64,000 nt of DNA from Pisolithus tinctorius (taxonomy: Eukaryota; Basidiomycota; Agaricomycetes; Boletales; Pisolithaceae), in NCBI GenBank assembly GCA_024663395.1, contig JANFAH010000014.1, positions 1,240,001 through 1,304,000 of the forward strand, in the 5' to 3' direction. Within the stretch, counting starts at the first letter, position 1. The number at the start of each line of letters is the position of its first letter. The position numbers and the translations under genes were made by a program. Below are positions 35,049 to 47,422 of this stretch, one piece after another. Below the pieces are notes generated by a model. It was not told the DNA's origin. It saw only the letters and a list, made by a program, of their open reading frames with translations, and ran no database searches.

Positions 35049-37300
35049 GGTGCAATTAACTGGATGATACGGCCCACAAGAGGATGATAAGAAATGTAAT
35101 ATCAGGGATCCGAAGTCGGCTGCAAACGAGCGATTACGTCATAAATATATGTATGGCAGGCAGGGGCACAAAAGAGCACAATGCTGAGGCAAGACCAACG
35201 CAAAACCACCAAGGTTAGTTATTGGCTCGGTAGGGCCGGGCACATGCAGTTGTAAAGGGGTTGGCAGAGGTACCTGGCGGGCGTTGATCAGACCAGCTGA
35301 ACAGGCTCTGAAGTTCATAGACCGCCCGATCAATTTGCTACTAGAGCGATGACCCGTTTTGCCCAGTATTCGACGCGGTACTTCCGACAAGAGCCAGAGA
35401 CTGCCGCGTCGATCCAGTAGTCTGATGGGCCTTTGCAATAACAGACTCCGTACTGGTGAAGGATCATGCGCTGATGGGGATGACTTTCCAATAAACCGTT
35501 TCTTTAGCTTGATAGTTTGGGTGTGACAGAGACTGCCATGAGCGGATTTGCGCAGTGCCGTTCGGATGTTGAGACGAGGAACGTGCAGGTAGTCATCACT
35601 TAGCAGCGTGTCCTTGTCCGTGTGCTCCGTCAGTACTTCAGTCTCCGTACTTCCTTGCCTTCCCCGCCACTCCCGGCAGCTCACCCGGTTCTCTCATCTT
35701 TGTTCCCACCCTGACTCGCCGGCCCCCCCTTTCCACCTCTTCACCTGCCTCGTCTCATTCCAACTTCGAGCATATTTGCGTAACGCTGGACGGCCACTTA
35801 CTCTTTAGCATGGGACTGGGACAGGGCATTGGCGAAGCCAGGAAGATAGCGCATGGCACGTGGGTCCTGATAATTTGGATGGTAAAAATCAATCAACGTA
35901 TACGAAAAAAACAACAGGATTCCCGGGAAGTAACTGACGTAGACATCTGGTATCTAAAGCGGAGCTTAAAGGTAAGTCAATCTCGACGAAGGAGAATGCG
36001 AAGACTTCCTCGACTTCTGTGGTCCCGTCATCAGTGGCCACACTAGCTCGCTTGATGCTCTCCGACCCATCTATGCGCAGACTCACCGAACAATGAGAGT
36101 AGTGGGTAGCCATGTAGGAAAAGCGGCGCCCGAGAGGTAGCAATTAGCCATCGAGCAGGATGGTGCAGATGGAGAAAGGAAGGTGCTGGACATTTGGCGG
36201 TTAAAAATGAGAGTGGTAAGCTGTTTCATTTCTGTGGCGCGACGCATGGTGCTAATCTTGTAAAGTAATGAAGCTACGAACGCTCCAAGATCTTCGGGAC
36301 TTTCATGACCTCCGAGGTCCTCCTCTGCAGAGCGCACTGCATCCTCACTTGCATTTCTATATCCACAGCCTTCCTCTAAATGCACCCCTCACGATCCCAT
36401 TGTCGAGGTGCTATGCAATTGGGAGTGGAAGGTGCCTTCGACAGCGGAGACCGAGTCGGAATGGGCATACTTACACCTTGAGTCTGGATAACCTGAGAAG
36501 CCAAGACTTAAACGCGACAAAGAGGAATTTTACCTCGCATGGCCCTGATCCGCTCGTGTTGAACTCCGAGACGTCGAAACTCTCGAACTGATGCACGCTT
36601 CGATGGACGCCAATATCGCTGCATGTTACATATTACATCTCCTATCTTGCCGAGGTGGTGCACACGTTGGTGATCCCGCTACGGACACTTAGAGGGTGCG
36701 ACCCGGGTATGTTTTATCATCGCATGTGGCCTTGGTCGCGTGGGCGGGACTCGGATCCTACTGAGAGAAAGTGATGGGCTGAGGGTATTGGTGGGTGTGA
36801 GGATATGGTGGAGCCCAAAGATTTGTCTGGACCGAGTGGAGTGCAGGGCAGAGGGCATTGATGCATGCTCTGGATAATTTTTATGGGATTGGATGATTGT
36901 ACCGGACATCACCACCCGTGGGCTTCGTTCGACACGTTTCGCCAACCCTTGCCTATGCGTGATTCATTCGTGCAGACAAAAACACTAGATCTTGTGGAGC
37001 TCAAGATCATTACCAAACTCGTAATGCTGCACTGCGAAATCTTCGTCGCTTTCCAAGATTGTCCCAGACCAGAACTAGGGAATATACATACTTGGCTTGG
37101 AGGACATGTAGGCGATAAAATCCGGTCTGCGATCTTGTCGTTCTTTTCTCCTCTGAACTCTAGGACAGGCTGCGTTGGTGGGCGCGCTAGCGATGACAAT
37201 GAGTGCGTACTAGCAGTCAGAGAGGCCGAAGCACCCCCGCTGACAGTTCGTTGTGGCAGTTACCTAAGATGCGAAACAGATCGAAATCGTATCTCGGATT
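35049..37300. other. 2.2-kb gap upstream of the M20 gene and WD40 relic
   Basis: A 181-codon - frame (35139-35684) and smaller frames at 35810-36046 (+), 36083-36385 (-), 36268-36591 (+) and 36865-37302 (+) have no family likeness. About 36860-37000 resembles 49140-49260, the flank beyond the HET relic, which suggests that an older duplication unit ended here. Confidence 0.4.
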
Positions 37301-37303
37301 AAT

Positions 37304-38236
37304 GCATATGTAGGCGCAGTCACCTTCGCGGACGAAAGTCAGGTCGTAGGAACATATGGTGGTTTTCGTCGATGGAAGATTGAAGACGGACAGCAACAGG
37401 GTCCTACCATGAAAGCGGATGGCCATATCTGTTCTGTTGCCGTTTCCAAGGATGGCCGGTGGATTGTGACCGGAGACCGGGGAAAGAAGGCAGTACTCTG
37501 GAATGCTGCCACTCATGAAAAAATGCGCGAGTTCACAGAACACGGTCACCATGTTTATGCGGTCGATATCTCCAGCGACGGTGCTAAAATGGCTGCCGCG
37601 GACTACCTCAACGCCCAAGTATTCAGTATCACTTCTGGTGACCGATTCCTCCCTCCCCTCCCACACCCTAGCGTTGTTGGTGTCAAGTTCTCCCCATACG
37701 ACAGCCGATTTGCTACCGTCTCGACGAATAACGGCTTCCGTGTCTATAGCACCCATAATGGCAATATCTTGTTCGATTCAGGTAAAAAGGGTTCAACCAG
37801 AACAGAACTGGTCGTTCCATTGGCCTGACCGTCTGATGGCCAGCAACTATTCGTCGCGAACATAGGCAAAATCATCTGTTTCGACTTCTCAAAGTCTTCA
37901 TTTTCAGAATGGTCCACCCATGACGACAAACATGTGGTATCTATGGCATCCAACGACAGATTCATTGCATGCGGCGCACTTTTCTCGGTTTCGCTATGGG
38001 ATTGCATATCCCACAAGCAGATCAGTAGCATTATCAAATGCAGCACGGTGATCAACTGCGTCGCTCTCTCACCAGGTGGACGGTATCTCGCATGTGGACT
38101 ATACAACGGGGAATTCATAATTTACAACCTCAAAGATGTCTTGCCCCCCGAGTATCTTGACCGTAATGTAAGTTTTCATCCACTTATGGAGCTTACATTG
38201 CTAACAGTCATCATGCCGTTCTTATGCCCCGCGTAA
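37304..38236 (+). pseudogene. WD40-repeat gene copy 1, one in-frame stop
   Basis: An otherwise open frame reads GAVTFADESQVVGTYGG, then WD40 blades: HICSVAVSKDGRWIVTGD with KKAVLWNAATHEKM, YAVDISSDGAKMAAAD, VGVKFSPYDSRFATVS, IACGALFSVSLWD and VINCVALSPGGRYLACG. It ends PPEYLDRN at a GTAAGT donor near 38168. A TGA at about 37826-37828 interrupts it where copy 2 has TGG. There is no good start codon or upstream exon and no exon after the last donor. In basidiomycetes such repeats often form one gene with NACHT, TPR or HET parts. This copy has lost its partner, whereas copy 2 (46566) still has a HET region behind it. Confidence 0.75.
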
Positions 38237-38951
38237 CGCTTTAATCCATCACCAGCTTGATTTTACTTAGTGACTTGGCATAAATGGCCAAGTAATTAAG
38301 CCATAATAAGTTGTAATTAAGTAAAATTAAGATGGCTGTAGATTTGCTGATAAGGACTGTCGAGGGTGTCTCCTCATACAAAATGCCATGACACACCATT
38401 CATCATAACCTGGCCTTGTCTTGGTCGAAAAGTGTTTCCCAGTCATCACACATCCCATGTTTGCACATTCCAGTTGAACCAATCCACACATTCTGTAGGT
38501 CTCAATGCTGTTTTCTTAGACTAACGCAGGAAGTCAGCGAAGAGAGGCATAGATTCAAGATGACCAAGCATGCGCATACAGTAACAGGACGTATTTACTA
38601 AAAGAAAACGCTCCAGTCAGCATCGCGAATTTGTGATTGTTGTGATGAAGGAATCGTCGATGTGTCGGAGCAGTTGGTGTAGCGGGTAAAAAACAGGAGC
38701 AAAAAGATAATGATAGAAGCATATAAACTGACAACAAGCACATGAGATATGTCGTGGGCGGTCGTGGCAAGTCATCAGCGGGAGAAAAATGGTATTGTGA
38801 ATGCCGTCGAGTAAACGACGTTTACTTTCAACGGAATGAGCGCGGCGACCGAGGTCCGAACAATCCAGGACTTTGAGGACGAGGTACTACTAGCACGGCC
38901 TCAACAGACGGTGGCGAGGGTGCCATATCGGGACTGGCTATCGAAAATATC
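38237..38951. other. Gap with a short hairpin
   Basis: No gene. Near 38271-38296 the sequence can fold into a perfect 7-bp stem (ACTTGGC/GCCAAGT), inside AT-rich DNA with repeated TAATTAAG. It could be a 3' processing feature of the WD40 relic or a MITE remnant. A + strand frame at 38836-39048 is antisense to the next gene's 3' flank. Confidence 0.4.
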
Positions 38952-40600
38952 TCAGTCACAATTCGTCAGTAGACAAGGTTGGGACTCACGAAACCAGGTC
39001 GCCCACGACTGCGCATATCCTTGTGGGGGAATGTCTGGCTCTGTTTGAGGTGGTGGGGCTTTCCTCTGCTTCCGAATCCTTCTGGTCGACCATTGATCAA
39101 CGGGGCGCCAGCCCGCGTGGATGGGATGGGGAGTGTCTTCTGGCACTGGTGGGTCGTCAGGGAGTGAGGGTGGTGGTCGTGGGACATCGGATGGCGGATC
39201 CCCACCCATCGACGGTGGTTGCCTATTGTTTTTCGAAAATCGTCAGTTGGGTTCAAACAAGGTTTAAATGACAAACCAGTCTCTGCAGAAATCTCCACCT
39301 GGAAAATACTTGGCTTTCATCATCATCAATAACCCGAGCTCACTAAAAGCAGTTTTCATCTATGGACACACATGTAGAGTCATCAGACCGAACGTACTGC
39401 TGAATGGCTCTTCGCTCCTCACGCAGTTTACCAACTTCACCCAGTAGCATGCGCACTTCAATGGCAAGAGCTTTCCTGGATTCATCCAAGTGCTAATAGC
39501 CGTCGTTAGAACCGTATGCGAAGACAGAAAATATATTTATACCCCTTGTACGTTGTACGGCGCTTGTTCACTTGCTGTGGTACGAGCGACACTGGTCAAT
39601 TCTACATGCTGCCTCTGGTTATTAGCATGCCAAGCTAAAATGCTGTAATCAGCATCAAATCACAATATGTAAGTCAGGTACCCACTCTCAGAAAGCGCAT
39701 TCAATAACTCTCGTTGTTCAGCATTTTGTCTTGTGAGATCCTCGAGGACCAGTTCAATACCTGAATACTTGTTAAGCACACCGAGTCCGAAGACGTCGAT
39801 ACAGAAGACCTACCTGCATGCAGAGCAACATAAAGAAGCAGCTTCAGTGGGGATAGGAACTAGTAACACACCAGATTTGCCACTCGGAGGTCGAAAACGC
39901 CTCAGAGAATGCCACCAGGAACAAAGAGAGCCCGGCGCCATAGCGATGTGAAGATGAGAAAACAGGTCTTAGGATGTCTTGAGCAGTAAGCGTGCTATGA
40001 CTGTAGGGGGACAAAGGTGGTGAAGTGCGAAGGGAAAGGGACTGCGGACTCGAGTTGTGTTGGGTGTTGATCGATATCAACACGGTTATCTGTAGTGCGT
40101 TCCCGTTGGATTGTCCACCTGACCAAGGCTCACGCACAATCACGGGGTCAAGATCTGAGCGCTTGGAAGTGGCAGAACCTCTTGAATAAAGTTTGCATAA
40201 CAGTCTAACGGGAAGTCACTTGGACAGAAACTCTCCAAGTGAAAGGTTTCTTGGTGAACATCAGTCTCCTCGTTCCTGTAAGGAATCGACTCAACCTGCT
40301 TCAATAATGTACATGCTGCAGTCGATGTCTAGCGTTTCCGAACATGCATGCAGAACCTGGCAAGTCGATGCAAAAAGTGAGATAAGCGTGAGAGACGATT
40401 CCAAGTACGCCATGCCCAATCAGCCAGATGAACTGAAAAGGTAGTACTTGCCGGGCGACCGTGATGCCAAGCCACATTTGTCTGTGTGTCCCTATCGTTT
40501 CCCTCTTGAATGACTCTGCCATCCAACTCTCGCACAGCTTCCTCCGTGACGCCCAACCTTGCGGTCCTATTCGATAAGCAACGTAATACTGGATTCCCTC
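38952..40600 (-). CDS. Uncharacterised basidiomycete coiled-coil protein, 5' end unclear
   Basis: Exons on the - strand carry a coiled-coil protein I have seen repeatedly in basidiomycete genomes without a known function. Blocks in order are ELVLEDLTRQNAEQRELLNA (about 39760-39690), EQAPYNVQG, KALAIEVRMLLGEVGKLREE (about 39460-39400), KYFPGGDFCRDWQPPSMGG and a Pro-rich tail ending AQSWATWFRESQ at 38952. Introns of 40-55 bp with normal ends join these in frame. Upstream a block with VTEEAVRELDGRVIQEG (about 40555-40505) seems part of it, but no clean start was found. The Gypsy element inserted at 40648 lies just 5' and may have separated the gene from its promoter or first exon. Confidence 0.5.
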
Positions 40601-40647
40601 TGCGTTCATGCGAGCGTGTGCCTACACTGTGATCGTGGACGCTTGTC

Positions 40648-40958
40648 TGTAAGCATATGCTTACTACTCACGCACCACTCGTGCCGCTCACGCTATCACT
40701 TCACGCTATCACGCCTCCTATTGCACCGTCTGGGCCGTCCCATGCAGATCCCTCCTGTGTTGTGCTGTTTGGACTCTGGGGTATATATACCAGTGCTGCC
40801 TGTATGCGAGATCATCTTCTTTCTTTCCCCTCTTTTTCTCCCTCTCTCGATCGTCCTGTATCAGCGTATACGCTTGATCGTCTAATCCACACGCCTGTCC
40901 ACGTTCTGTTGTCGTTGTGATCCATCCTGAGTGTACTCACCCCCAGTGGTGAGTTCCA
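40648..40958 (+). repeat. 5' LTR
   Basis: 311 bp, the same length as the 3' LTR. A TATATATA box at 40782-40789 should set the start of the element's RNA. Compared with the 3' LTR I noticed six differences, all C/T or G/A changes at CpG sites. Confidence 0.95.
40782..40789 (+). promoter_or_regulatory. LTR TATA box
   Basis: TATATATA inside the LTR, 135 bp from its left end. The same box is at 46070-46077 in the 3' LTR. It is the only clear core promoter motif of the element, followed by a C/T-rich initiator-like tract. Confidence 0.7.
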
Positions 40959-40982
40959 CTTTTTTTGAACGTGCCATAGCGC

Positions 40983-42104
40983 GTGTCGACACCTGGTAGA
41001 GGTGTCAAACTGCCGTCCCGTCGCGTCCCTTCCGTCCCCGTGCCCTTGACTACCCATAGTCGAGGGAATAACCCTCTGCCTGTGACACCGCTGTCCTCAC
41101 CGCTGTCTTCGTCCTCGTCTTTGCTGTCTCTGTTGCCTACGGACTCGCCTCCCCCGCCTGTGGCCCAACTTAGTGCCACTCCTTCTCCACCTGTCTCCCC
41201 CTCGCGTGTTCCCCTACCAGCGTCCTCCCCTCCGTCCCCCACTTCCACAGATAGCTCCTCGTCGTCCGACAGTCTTACTGTGATCTTCCCTGTCGTTGCG
41301 ATGTCCTCGACACAGTCTCAGACAGCGCGATGCGAGAACACCACTCCCGGTAAAACTCCCCCCTTCCTGATGGCGGGTGACATCACCCCGGAAGGATTGC
41401 GAAGCTGGGAGCTGGGTTGTGAAAACTACTTTCGGCTGAAGAGCGTAGCAGAGGATGTTCAGGTTGCCAAGGTCGTTGGCCACCTTCTCGATCCACGTGT
41501 GCAAGACTGGATTAGTAACAATGGTGACCGGCTGACCGCTCTCTCCTTCTCGGAGTTTATGGACGAGGTTCGTACGTATTGGCTCCCCAGCAATTGGGCG
41601 GAGGCCATTCAGCAGAAGATGTTGTCGTCGACGCAGGGTAATAAGGCCTTCCACTTGTGGGCTGTTGAGGTGGAAAGCCTGAACGTCCTGTTGTGAGGAA
41701 GTGAATTTCATCTTACAGAGGACCATCTCTGCTTCCACTTAGAGTCTCATATGCATCCCGATCTTACCGCAGAGTACCGTCTGACAGCTGCTCGTCGTGA
41801 GAAGCGGTTCTGCGCTTGGCTCGACTTGGTCTGCCTCCTCGACGAGAAGCGCGTTCATGATGCTGCAAAGATCGATGCGGCTATTCGTAAGAAGCCCTTC
41901 CAGCCTAGCCGCACAGCCAACACTACCACGTCGAACCCGAAAGCACCCGATGGCCGTGTGCGCACCCGACCTCCTGCTCTCACCGTTGAGGAGCGTCAAC
42001 TCCTCTGAGACAACTCAGGGTGTTTCAAGTGTCGTCGTCTCTTCCAGAATCATACTACGCACAATTGTCCAAATGATTTTCCAGATGCTAAGAACTACAA
42101 GGCC
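40983..42104 (+). pseudogene. Gag region of the Gypsy element, two TGA stops
   Basis: A Ser/Pro-rich start is followed by a retroelement capsid part (WELGCENYFRLKSVAEDVQV, HLLDPRVQDW). A CCHC-type zinc knuckle reads CFKCRR, then HTTHNC (about 42020-42065). The frame is the same as pol downstream. It is broken by TGA at 41694-41696 and 42006-42008. In both places Arg would be natural, so CGA to TGA change is the simplest cause. Confidence 0.85.
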
Positions 42105-45100
42105 GTGACTGCTGCTGATGTCGAAGCTGCTCGAAAGAAACGTGCTAAACCCGTCACAGCAGTTGTCGAGGACAAGCCCGCGTCGAAGCGCTCCCGTATT
42201 GCTGAGGAAGACAGTACAGATGCCGTCGCCGTCATCATGCCCTCTGCCGTTCTTGGAGATGGCACGGACTCAGGTGAAGAGTACGTTGCCCCTCTTTCTG
42301 TTCCTCATCTTCGATGGCCCTGTCTTCTTGAAGGACCCAACTTGACCTTCCCTCTCCCTGTGAAAGCGCTTATTGACAGTGGTTCCCATCTAGTTCTGAT
42401 TGATGAGGCACTCGTTGTGAAGCTGGGACTCCGACATCGACCGTTGCACAAGTCGCTCCATGTCTCAGTCGCACTTTCTTCTGGTGATTGGGAGGTTAGG
42501 TCGTTGGAAAGTTATGTTGTCCTGTCTTGTCTTTCTCCTGATGCACGTTTTTGTTCGCGCTCCGTTCGCGCCATTATTGCGCCTGGGTTGTGTACCCCAC
42601 TCTTGTTAGGACTTCTGTTTCTCTCTCATAATCAGCTCGTTATCGATCACGCTCTCCGTACTTGTGTTAGTAAAGATACTGGCTATGACCTAATGAATCC
42701 CCCGGCTCCTGTTCGTTCTCCTCCCCAGCCGGTGACCCCCTCTGTTCAGGCTGTTAAGAAGCTTAAAGGCGATGTTCTTACGGAGTTAAAGAGCGTTTTA
42801 CCGGCGTATCGTGAAATAGCAGAGGTGGCATCCACTCCTGTCTGTGGGGTAGATATCATTGGTGCCATTCAGCACTGCATCGAGGTTCTCGCGGCTGCTG
42901 AGGAATTGTCGAAGCGAGACGCGCGGCTCAAGGTTGAGTTTGCTGATCGCTTCCCTGCTGACATCCCACCCACGGAAGCTCTACCGGACGACGTTCTCTT
43001 CCGTGTACAACCCAAAGACGCCAACAAGGTCATTCAACTTCGGTCATACGATTGCCCTAAGAAATACCGTGAGGCTTGGAAAACGCTGCTTCAACAACAT
43101 CTCGATGCAGGGCGCCTGCGACCCTCCAATAGCACACATTCCTCCCCTGCGTTTATCATCCCAAAGGCTGATCCTACTGTGTTACTGCGCTGGGTAAATG
43201 ACTTTCGCCAGCTTAATTTGAATACAGTGCCCAATAACCACCCGCTGCCTCGTATCGACGAGATCCTTCGTGATTGCGCTAGGGGCAAGTATTTCGCGAA
43301 GCTGGATATGACCAATGCATTTTTCCAAACCAAGGTTCACCCGGACGACGTCAAATGGCTGGCCGTACATACCCCCTGGGGTCTGTATGAGTGGACTGTC
43401 ATGCCAATGGGGGTAAGAAATGCCCCTGCAGTTCATCAGCGCCGTATGTCTGCTGCCCTTCGCCATTTGATCGGCCGAATCTGTCATGTGTACCTCGATG
43501 ATATTATCATTTGGTCGCAGACACTCGAGGAACACGAATGCAATGTTTGCATGGTTCTTCAAGCCCTTCGTGACGCTAAGTTGTTTTGCTCTCTTAAAAA
43601 GACCCAGTTGTTCTGCACTGAAGTGCTTTTCCTTGGCCATCGCATCTCCGCCCGAGGGATCGAACCGGACTCCTCCAAAATTGCACGGATCCTCGATCAG
43701 TTACGGATGTACGCACCTTCCTTGGCCTCGTCCGTTATGTCGCAGATCACCTCCCCAATCTCGCGGAACACACACGCATTCTGAACACGTTGATGACCAA
43801 GGCTGCAGAGCTTAAGTTCCCTACTTGGACTGAAGAACATCAGCGGGCCTTCCAGGCCATTAAAGATCTTGTGGTCAGTCCCCATTGTCTGACGACTATC
43901 GATCATGACAACCCGGGGGATAACCACATTTTTCTTACATGCGACGCCTCTGACTTCCGTACCGGTGCCATCCTCTCCTGGGGACCTACCTGGGAAACCG
44001 CTCGACCGGTTGCCTTCGACTCCACCCCTCTTCGTGGCGCCGAGCTCAATTACCCTGTGCACGAGAAGGAACTCTTCGCCATCATTCGTGCTTTGAAGAA
44101 GTGGAGGGTTGAGCTGCTTGGTGCCCCGGTGTTTGTATACACAGATCACCGGACCCTTCAGAGTTTTCCCTTACAACGTGATCTCTCTCGGAGACAGGCC
44201 CGTTGGCAGGAGTATATGTCTCAGTTTGATCTTACTATTCGTTATGTTCAGGGCGAGCATAATGTAGGTGCAGATGCACTGTCTTGTCGCTTGGACGATG
44301 CTCCTCCGGTGGCCGCGGTATCGACTGTGGAGGTTGACAAGTCACTCACCGTCGAGATCCTGAAAGGCTACACAGAAGATCCTTTCTGCAGAAAGCTTTT
44401 TTCCCTCCTTGATTCGCTCCCTGGTCTACAAGAACGTGACAGCCTGTTGTACCTTGCTGACCGTTTGGTGATCCCACGGGTTCACTCTCTTCGCGAGCGC
44501 TTTTTCCACCTTGCACATGATGCCCTGGGTCACTTTGGTATGGACAAAACGTATGCGGCTCTCCGCAACTCCTTCTACTGGCCTAACATGCATCGTGACC
44601 TGGCAACCGCATACATCCCTGCTTGCACCCATTGTATGCGCAACAAGTCTCCAACTACGGCTCCTGCTGGCCCTCTACACCCCTTGCCTGTTCCCGATGC
44701 TCGTGGCGACTCGGTGGCTGTCGACTTCATTGGTCCCCTGCCGGAAGACCATGGGTTTAATATGATTGTTACCATGACGGACCGTCTTGGCGCGGACATG
44801 CGCCTTGTACCTTGTCGCAGTTCCATCACGGCATCTGAGTTTGCCGCTCTCTTTTTTGATCACTGGTATTGTGAGAATGGCCTCCCCCTGGAGGTTGTTT
44901 CTGATCGCGATAAGCTCTTTGTATCCTGTTTCTGGCGGTCACTTCACAAGTTGACAGGTGTCAAGCTTAAAATGTCTTCGTCATATCATCCCCAAACGGA
45001 TGGAGCAAGCGAACGCACCAACAAGACAGTCAACCAGTGCATTCGCTACCACGTTGAGCGTAATCAGAAAGGCTGGGTCAAGGCCCTTCCCCAGGTGCGT

Positions 45101-45811
45101 TTCCACATCATGAACGCTATTAATAACAGTACAGGGTTTTCGCCCTTCCAACTACACCTTGGTCGTTCCCCACGTCTCTTACCACCCATCTCCACGGCGG
45201 ACGTGGAGAACACCGAGAACCCACCTGACCAAACCGACGCAGCTACCTTCCTAGCGTGTCTGGAGATGGACATTCTTGAAGCACGCGACAACCTCCTCAC
45301 TGCCAAAGCAGCTCAAGCTCATGTGGCGAATCGTCGCTGTGTCCCCGACCCGAGGTTCTCGGTCGGGGACAAGGTTTGGCTGTCTACTAAACATCGCCGT
45401 CACGAATACATTGCTAATGGGACAAATCGTGTAGCGAAGTTTATGCTGAGATATGATGGTCCTTACACTATCCTATCGGCTTCACCAGAAACGTCCTCCT
45501 ACGTCTTAGACATACCTCGCATGGCCAACGCGTGCACTACGTTTCACGTCAGCCAGTTGCGCACCTTCATACCCAATGACACGACCCTCTTCCCCTCCTG
45601 GGAACTGCCTCGCCCTGGGCCTGTGGTCACGGCCAATGGGCAGCTGGAGAATTTAATTGAGCGGATTTTGGATGAGAGGCGGGCTGGACGGACGAAGAAG
45701 TACTTGGTGCGGTGGTTAGGATATGGGCCGGAGGATGACGAGTGGTTGACGAAGAAGGAATTGGAGGACTGTGAGGCGCTGGATGTTTGGGAAAGGGAAC
45801 ATCTGCCGTAG
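42105..45811 (+). pseudogene. Pol polyprotein: protease, RT, RNase H, integrase, chromodomain; one frameshift
   Basis: The first open part (42105-43784) has the aspartic protease site ALIDSGSHLVLID, then RT with FAKLDMTNAFFQ and the catalytic YLDDIIIW. The second part (43790-45811, next frame) has RNase H (FLTCDASDFRTGAIL, VYTDHRTL), an integrase zinc-binding HHCC (HDALGHFG to CTHCMRN), and the DDE core (VDFIGP, VSDRDKLF, DGASERTNK). The end is a chromodomain (KKYLVRWLGYGPEDDEW), which in chromoviruses targets modified histones. RT and RNase H are joined only through a shift near 43702. All catalytic residues I could check are present. It is one of the youngest elements in the window. Confidence 0.93.
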
Positions 45812-45935
45812 GGTGATGAAGACTGGTCGGGCAGCAGTTGAAGGTGGTTGATGAAGACTGGTTGATGAAGATGACTACTCACACTGATCTCGCTCACCCT
45901 CGTCCCGTTGCCCTTTTTTTTATGGGTTGGGGGGG

Positions 45936-46246
45936 TGTAAGCATACGCTTACTACTCACGCACCACTCGTGCCGCTCACGCTATCACTTCACGCTATCAC
46001 GCCTCCTATTGCACCGTCTGGGCCGTCCCATGCAGATCCCTCCTGTGTTGTGCTGTTTGGACTCTGGGGTATATATACCAGTGCTGCCTGTATGCGAGAT
46101 CATCTTCTTTCTTTCCCCTCTTTTTCTCCCTCTCTCGATCGTCCTGTATCAGCATATACGCTTGATCATCTAATCCACACACCTGTCCACGTTCTGTTGT
46201 CATTGTGATCCGTCCTGAGTGTACTCACCCCCAGTGGTGAGTTCCA
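45936..46246 (+). repeat. 3' LTR
   Basis: 311 bp, bounded by a polypurine tract on the left and the second copy of the TTGTC target duplication on the right (46247-46251). Confidence 0.95.
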
Positions 46247-46565
46247 TTGTCGCTTGTCTCAAAAATAGCGTTTGTATACTCATGAGCAAAGGAGAAGCTC
46301 AGGGGACACAGTACGATGCGAACACCTGCACTCTGCGTGGCGGCACTTCGGACAGTGGCAAATCGACGAAAGATTATCTTCTGAATGAGTAAGGGTTTCC
46401 GGGGAATAAGAAGAACTTGGCTTGGATGCGCATGACGGGCTGACTTGGGCTGATATCCACTGCTCGATGTATTAGAGACTCGATGGCTACGGTATACGTT
46501 GATGATTATAGTCGGAGGGGTTTGTGCGTGTACATATATGAATCTATGCGTGGGGAGAGAAATAT

Positions 46566-47422
46566 TTCCGCCGGGCATTCGGATGATCATATCTGTTCTG
46601 TTGCCGTTTCCAAGGATGGCCGGTGGATTGTGACTGGAGACTGGGAAAGAAGGCAGTACTCTGGAATGCTGCCACTCATCAAAAAGTGCGCGAGTTCACA
46701 GAACACAGCCAGTGTGTTTACATGGTCGATATCTCGAGCGACAGTGCTAAAATGGCTACCGCGGACTATACCTCAACGCCAAGGTATTCAGTATCACTTC
46801 TGGTATCCGACTCCTTCCTCCCCTCCCACACCATAGTGTTGCTAGTGTCAAGTTCTCCCCATATATGACAGTTGATTTGCTACCGTCTCGACGAATAACG
46901 ACTTCCGTGTCTATAGCACCCATAATGGCAATATCTTGTTCGATTCAGGTAAAAAGGGTTCAACCAGAACAGGTCTGGTCGCTCCATTGACCTGGTCGTC
47001 TGATGGCCAGCAACTGTTGCCGCGAACATAGGCAAAACCATCTGTTTCGACTTCTCAAAGTCTTTATTTTCAGAATGGTCCATCCATGACGACAAAAATG
47101 TGGTATCTACGGCATTCAACGACAGATTCATTGCATGCGGCGCACTTTTCTCTCGGTTTCGCTATGAGATTGCATATCCCACAAGCAGATCAGTAGCATT
47201 ATTGAATACAACACGGTGATCAAGTGCGTCGCTCTCTCACCAAGTGGACAGTATCTCGCATGCGGACTATACAACGGGGAATTCGTAATTTACAATCTCA
47301 AAGATGTCCTGCCCCCCGAGTATCTTGACCGTAATGTAAGTTTTCATCCACTCATGGAGCTTACATCGCTAACAATCATTATTCCCATCGCCATCTCCAC
47401 TCTTCTCGACTTCCTCTCGTAG
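46566..47422 (+). pseudogene. WD40-repeat gene copy 2, degenerate
   Basis: Nearly the same DNA as 37405-38236 (HICSVAVSKDGRWIVTGD onward) but with several small insertions and deletions that change frame near 46640, 46765, 46865 and 47020. The last blade (CVALSPSGQYLACG) and the PPEYLDRN end with its GTAAGT donor are intact. About 40 bp after a stop the TPR/HET relic begins, so both are likely the remains of one WD40-HET gene. The first copy shares the damage pattern only in part, so the two decayed independently. Confidence 0.7.

Larger units (their letters stand above)
40648..46246 (+). mobile_element. Ty3/Gypsy chromovirus, 5.6 kb, near complete
   Basis: Full LTR retrotransposon: 311-bp LTRs at 40648-40958 and 45936-46246, starting TGTAAGC and ending TTCCA. 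The target duplication TTGTC is perfect (40643-40647 and 46247-46251). A G-rich polypurine tract lies directly before the 3' LTR (45925-45935). Gag, protease, RT, RNase H, integrase and a C-terminal chromodomain occur in one orientation, the Tf1-like chromovirus order. Damage is light: two TGA stops in gag (41694 and 42006) and one frameshift between RT and RNase H (about 43702). No tRNA primer site was recognised after the 5' LTR. The insertion is recent by its near-identical LTRs. Confidence 0.95.

Noticed and set aside
35139..35684. 181-codon open frame as a gene
   Set aside because: No domain, no splice context, composition like the surrounding non-coding DNA, and competing frames on the other strand.
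38836..39048. + strand frame starting MSAATEV as a small gene
   Set aside because: It is largely antisense to the last exon of the coiled-coil gene, whose reading has better splice and family support.
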